Part shown: one piece after another, positions 60,814-64,000 of the stretch
How positions within the stretch are numbered: position 1 is the first letter of the stretch
How the letters are laid out: every line of letters begins with the position of its first letter
Assembly (NCBI GenBank): GCA_947034895.1
Contig: OX344764.1
Span: forward strand, 36,520,935-36,584,934
Source of the DNA: Rhytidiadelphus loreus
Lineage: Eukaryota > Streptophyta > Bryopsida > Hypnales > Hylocomiaceae
Length of the DNA: 64,000 nucleotides
Direction of reading: 5' to 3'
Notes under the pieces: generated by a model
The model's input: only the letters and a program-made list of their open reading frames with translations
Database searches by the model: none
Told to the model about the DNA's origin: nothing
Program-made: the position numbers and the translations under genes

Positions 60814-63670
60814 ATGAAGACGTCTACAACACAACAACAAGGAAGGTCGAAGAGAAAAATGGCAGCATGCCCAGAGCCGTTGTTTCAAGCGACAGAAGAA
60901 CATGAAGATCATCTAGCGTCCAGAAGTCCTAGTAGCGGCAGAGAAAAAGTAACATCCACATTGGAGGAAGACCGTGCACCAATGTCTAGCACTGTTCAAG
61001 ACATTCGTGACTCTGACGTTGAACGACGGGAGATAGCAGCGTGGCGACCCGGACCTGGAGGTTACCGTGCACCACATTCCGACATGAGACCCCAAGCAAC
61101 GTGGGGGGATGAGTACCTTTCCAGAGGTCCACCACCAAGGCAATGGTCTCCTCTTCCGTACCGGGGAGGGCGAGATTACGAAGGATGGGGAGGAGGATAT
61201 GTAGCACCAGCAGGATTGTACGATAGACGCCTCGAACCACATCCTCAAATAGGTATGGAGCTCCCAATTTCACATAATTTCATTGTTACAAATGTAGTAG
61301 CACATAGTAGTATCAAAAAATAGTAGCATGTATCCTTTGCCTTCATTTTATTTAGAGTTCCTATTGGTATTCAAAGTAACAACCACAAACACTGTCCTTT
61401 TTTTCTAGATTCCAATTTGTATTATACTGGACGCGGTAGGGGATGTGATGCAGGAGGTAGGACATATGATGCACGGGGAACGCAATATGACGAACGAGCA
61501 GTAATGGACACCCGATATGCTAGTTTTCCTTGGCAAAGTGGAGAGAGTTCTGCCCGTGGATTCCAGCCAGAAAATAGTGGAGACTTGGGTAGAAGCAGCG
61601 TGCATGCTAGTAGTCCACCCCCATCATCTGCAACAGAAATCCCTGTAGTGAAGCCAACAGCAATGCGGGTAACGGAAGCACAAGACCATCTCAAAAGACC
61701 CTTGTCAGTTGACAAGTCTGGCACTCCCAATGGCACGATGTCCATCTTATTCCATACGGACGTTGTGGCTTTTTCAAAAGAATTGGATCCTAATGAAGGG
61801 TGGGAGGGTCAGACAAAAGAAGCAAAGAGTCGCATCCTTCAGCGCCTCATGCAAGACTATGAGATATATGGAGAAGCAAACTTCTTGAGTCCAAAGTACT
61901 TGAAGAAAGAGGTTGGCAATGCACTCATTCAGATGAGATACAATCTGAATCAGATCATTGACAAAGGTGGTCCACGGCCTACAGATGTGCATCCTAATTT
62001 TTGGAAAGCTCTTAAAGACAAGAGAGATTTGCAAGAGTCGAAAGACAAGTCAGAGAGAATGGCAACAATTGCAAAGAGTCAGGCAAACAGGAACACCACA
62101 AAGAAAGCAGTGGAGCAGGCGGCTATAGTGAGGCTTGTACGTCTTCAGCATACTCAATTCGTCCATATTTATGATAATAACCATTCACATTATGTTTGTA
62201 CTTTCCCCTTCCATGTCTAATTGAATTCCAATTTGTACAACGCTTGTTGTTTGCTAGTGAAGACAAATATGTTGTTGCAACTTGCAAAGTATGCTAGAAG
62301 GATGTCATGTCGCTATTGTGCACGAGCACATCTAATATATAGGTACTGCAAATGTGCATGATATTGGTATCTCTATTTTGATGGTCACTTGTTTCAGTGT
62401 TTTAGTGAAGGGTTTTTTTGTGGACTTTAATTCTTACTTTCTGTGTATAGACGCTGTACCTTGATCGCGAACCTCTAAGTACAGAGATTGAAGAAGCTGT
62501 GCGGCAAGACCTATTGTTAATGCAAGAGGCTACTGCTGAGAAGAGAAAGCAGAAAATGAAAGCAAGTTCCAGCAAATCTGTCGTACAAGCTACGGCAGAT
62601 GTTGAGAAACGTTTGCAAGCAGTAGAAGATTTCATGTCGAAGTGGTCATCTAAGTTCGAATTGTGGGACATTGTAATCCAGCAATTGCAAGAGCCAGACT
62701 ATTCTCTATCCAAGAAACGACAGAATGATATAGCCAATGACAATACTAACGTGAGCCCCATAGACGTCAGTGCACCTGAGGAGTCCGAAGATGAGGGGGA
62801 GCTTCCTACTAATGAACAGCTTGTCGACAGTGAAGCCTCAGAAGACGACAGTGGACAGGACAGTGAATCAGAGGATGAAATACACGAAGAACGCTATGAA
62901 CCAACAATGTCTGTGAAGTCGCAAGGAACCACTGCCTTGCATACTCATGAGGACGCAGCTGTAGCCTTCAACTCTTTCCGAAGTTCTAGTCCCCAACCAG
63001 TACTGAAAGTCTTGCCAATCACTTCTGCTAGTAGCATTGATAATGGCAAAGGCAAGAGCAACGTAGTTGTGCAGAACACTGAGAAGTCGAACGTTGTACA
63101 GAAGAAGGTAAGTACGTGTCATTGCCTACGCACTCAACAATTAGCCTATTTGTGCATCTATATTGTTGTAGTATCTTATAGTCTTACAAATGCAAGTAGA
63201 GATAGCAAAATCATTGTTGTTGTTTAGTTTCATTCTGTGGACGTTGTAGGTGACGCTACTCAGGTCTTCTGCACGTTCTGCTGAGAAGGCTATGAAGACG
63301 TTGGAGGATGCTCAGGTAATGTCATGTACAGTTTTTACAGAGAAATGGATGTACGAGTCAGCAACGGTAAATATTGTCACTTCCCATATGACTAATTGAT
63401 CACATGTAGACAAGACGTGGGGTACATAAGCTACTGAAATGTTGTGCTTTATTGCATCTGAAATTGCAGGTGACAAAGATGGGAGGATAGGAATTGAGAC
63501 CTACAAAGCGAGCGAAGGTCAATGAAAAAACCAAAAAAAATGCAGTACAGTTGGAACAAGAGAATGCGGAAGGAACTACTAATCCACTTGACTATGCAAC
63601 AGACAATGCCAAACCTCCTTGTCCTCGTAGTAGAAATGCTCAACGGAAAGGGGAGGGGACAGCAGGGAAG
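60814..63670 (+). CDS. TNPA/Transposase_24-like protein of the CACTA element (partial 3')
   Basis: Exons are 60814-61252, 61409-62136, 62451-63107, 63250-63315 and 63491-63670, in frame for 690 residues. Splices: phase 1 at ATA-G|AT-TCC, the rest phase 0. The last AAG|GTATGT suggests a further exon, perhaps from 63960, so the C-terminus is outside the window. The N-terminal 250 residues are disordered, rich in Gly, Arg, Pro and Ser. About 255-450 resembles the plant Ptta/En/Spm (Transposase_24) domain: RPTDVHPNFWKALKDK, then NRNTTKKAVEQAA, then LYLDREPLSTEIEEAV. A coiled-coil-like Lys/Glu helix, an acidic run (near 490-535) and RPTKRAKV follow. Such proteins bind subterminal repeats in En/Spm-type elements; that role is inferred. 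Transcribed away from the transposase gene. Confidence 0.7.
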
Positions 63671-64000
63671 GTATGTCACAAATCATCTTCCTCCTCAGTA
63701 ATGGATGACAAGCTAAACAAGCGTACGAATCAGTTCTACTGTTTCTATGGAACAGTACGCACTGTACAATGAATACTGAATGGGACATGGCATCATAGCA
63801 TATGGAGTTGTACAAAAACAACTTTTGGAAGCCCAGAAAACGTTTGCATACATTGCCCATCATGGCACAATACTCACATTTTTGTCTACTTCAACATCAA
63901 CGTAGCTTGACCTCTTCTTATGTCACATTAAATAAAATGTAGTTTAAGCATTGTTGTAGGGGGCATCATGCAACGTTCGAAATTCTACAATTTTTAGCCA

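Larger units (their letters stand above)
48156..64000. mobile_element. CACTA (En/Spm-type) DNA transposon, right end outside window
   Basis: The left terminus CACTAGTAGAAAA begins at 48156 and is followed by subterminal motifs. Inside are a TNP2-type transposase gene (minus strand, 50082-54986) and a TNPA/Transposase_24-like gene (plus strand, 60814 onward). No complementary terminus is visible before 64000, so the element is at least 15.8 kb and its target duplication cannot be checked. Both main reading frames splice cleanly without internal stops, so the element may be recently active. Composition is distinct from the AT-rich DNA to the left. Confidence 0.85.

Noticed and set aside
1..64000. 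CRISPR arrays, bacterial operons, LTR retrotransposons or viral genes
   Set aside because: No spaced identical repeats, no operon-like gene packing, and no reverse transcriptase, integrase or viral protein domain recognised in any frame.

Overview
The window looks like nuclear DNA of a land plant. It carries spliced genes with GT-AG introns, a BURP-domain gene (a plant-specific family), a MIP1-type leucine-zipper gene and a plant-type CACTA transposon with TNP2, DUF4218 and DUF4216 domains. These sit in a very AT-rich background full of short inverted-repeat elements. I see no prokaryotic gene organisation. The species cannot be fixed from this sequence. Most six-frame ORFs in the AT-rich parts are chance or eroded.

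Layout: (1) About 1-9960 is a giant imperfect inverted repeat. Its arms (1-2846 and about 6890-9960) flank a 4-kb loop holding BURP gene copy 1. The window opens inside the left arm. Several elements inserted after the arms formed, and the other arm keeps the empty site. (2) About 9960-20690 is AT-rich, with small inverted-repeat elements, a 14-bp minisatellite and eroded ORFs. (3) About 20690-27543 is a second, rearranged copy of the BURP locus. Its gene is almost base-for-base identical to copy 1 from just inside the intron to beyond the poly(A) signal, while its flanks have diverged. (4) About 27600-32100 is an island of ordinary composition with a minus-strand MIP1-type leucine-zipper gene. 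No DUF547 exons are visible, and the BURP-locus duplication abuts its 3' side. (5) About 32100-48155 is AT-rich with many inverted-repeat elements, including foldback, TTAA-flanked and hAT-like types. (6) From 48156 to the window end lies a large CACTA (En/Spm-type) element. It has a recognisable left terminus, a minus-strand TNP2-type transposase gene in four exons and a plus-strand TNPA/Transposase_24-like gene in at least five exons. Its right end lies outside the window.

How the genes relate: the two BURP genes are a duplicated pair probably encoding a secreted cell-wall or apoplast protein. The MIP1-like gene is independent but borders the duplication. The two CACTA genes form one transposition system, a DDE transposase plus a DNA-binding or accessory protein. 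Splice sites were placed by eye from GT/AG signals, phase and family knowledge. No database search was run.
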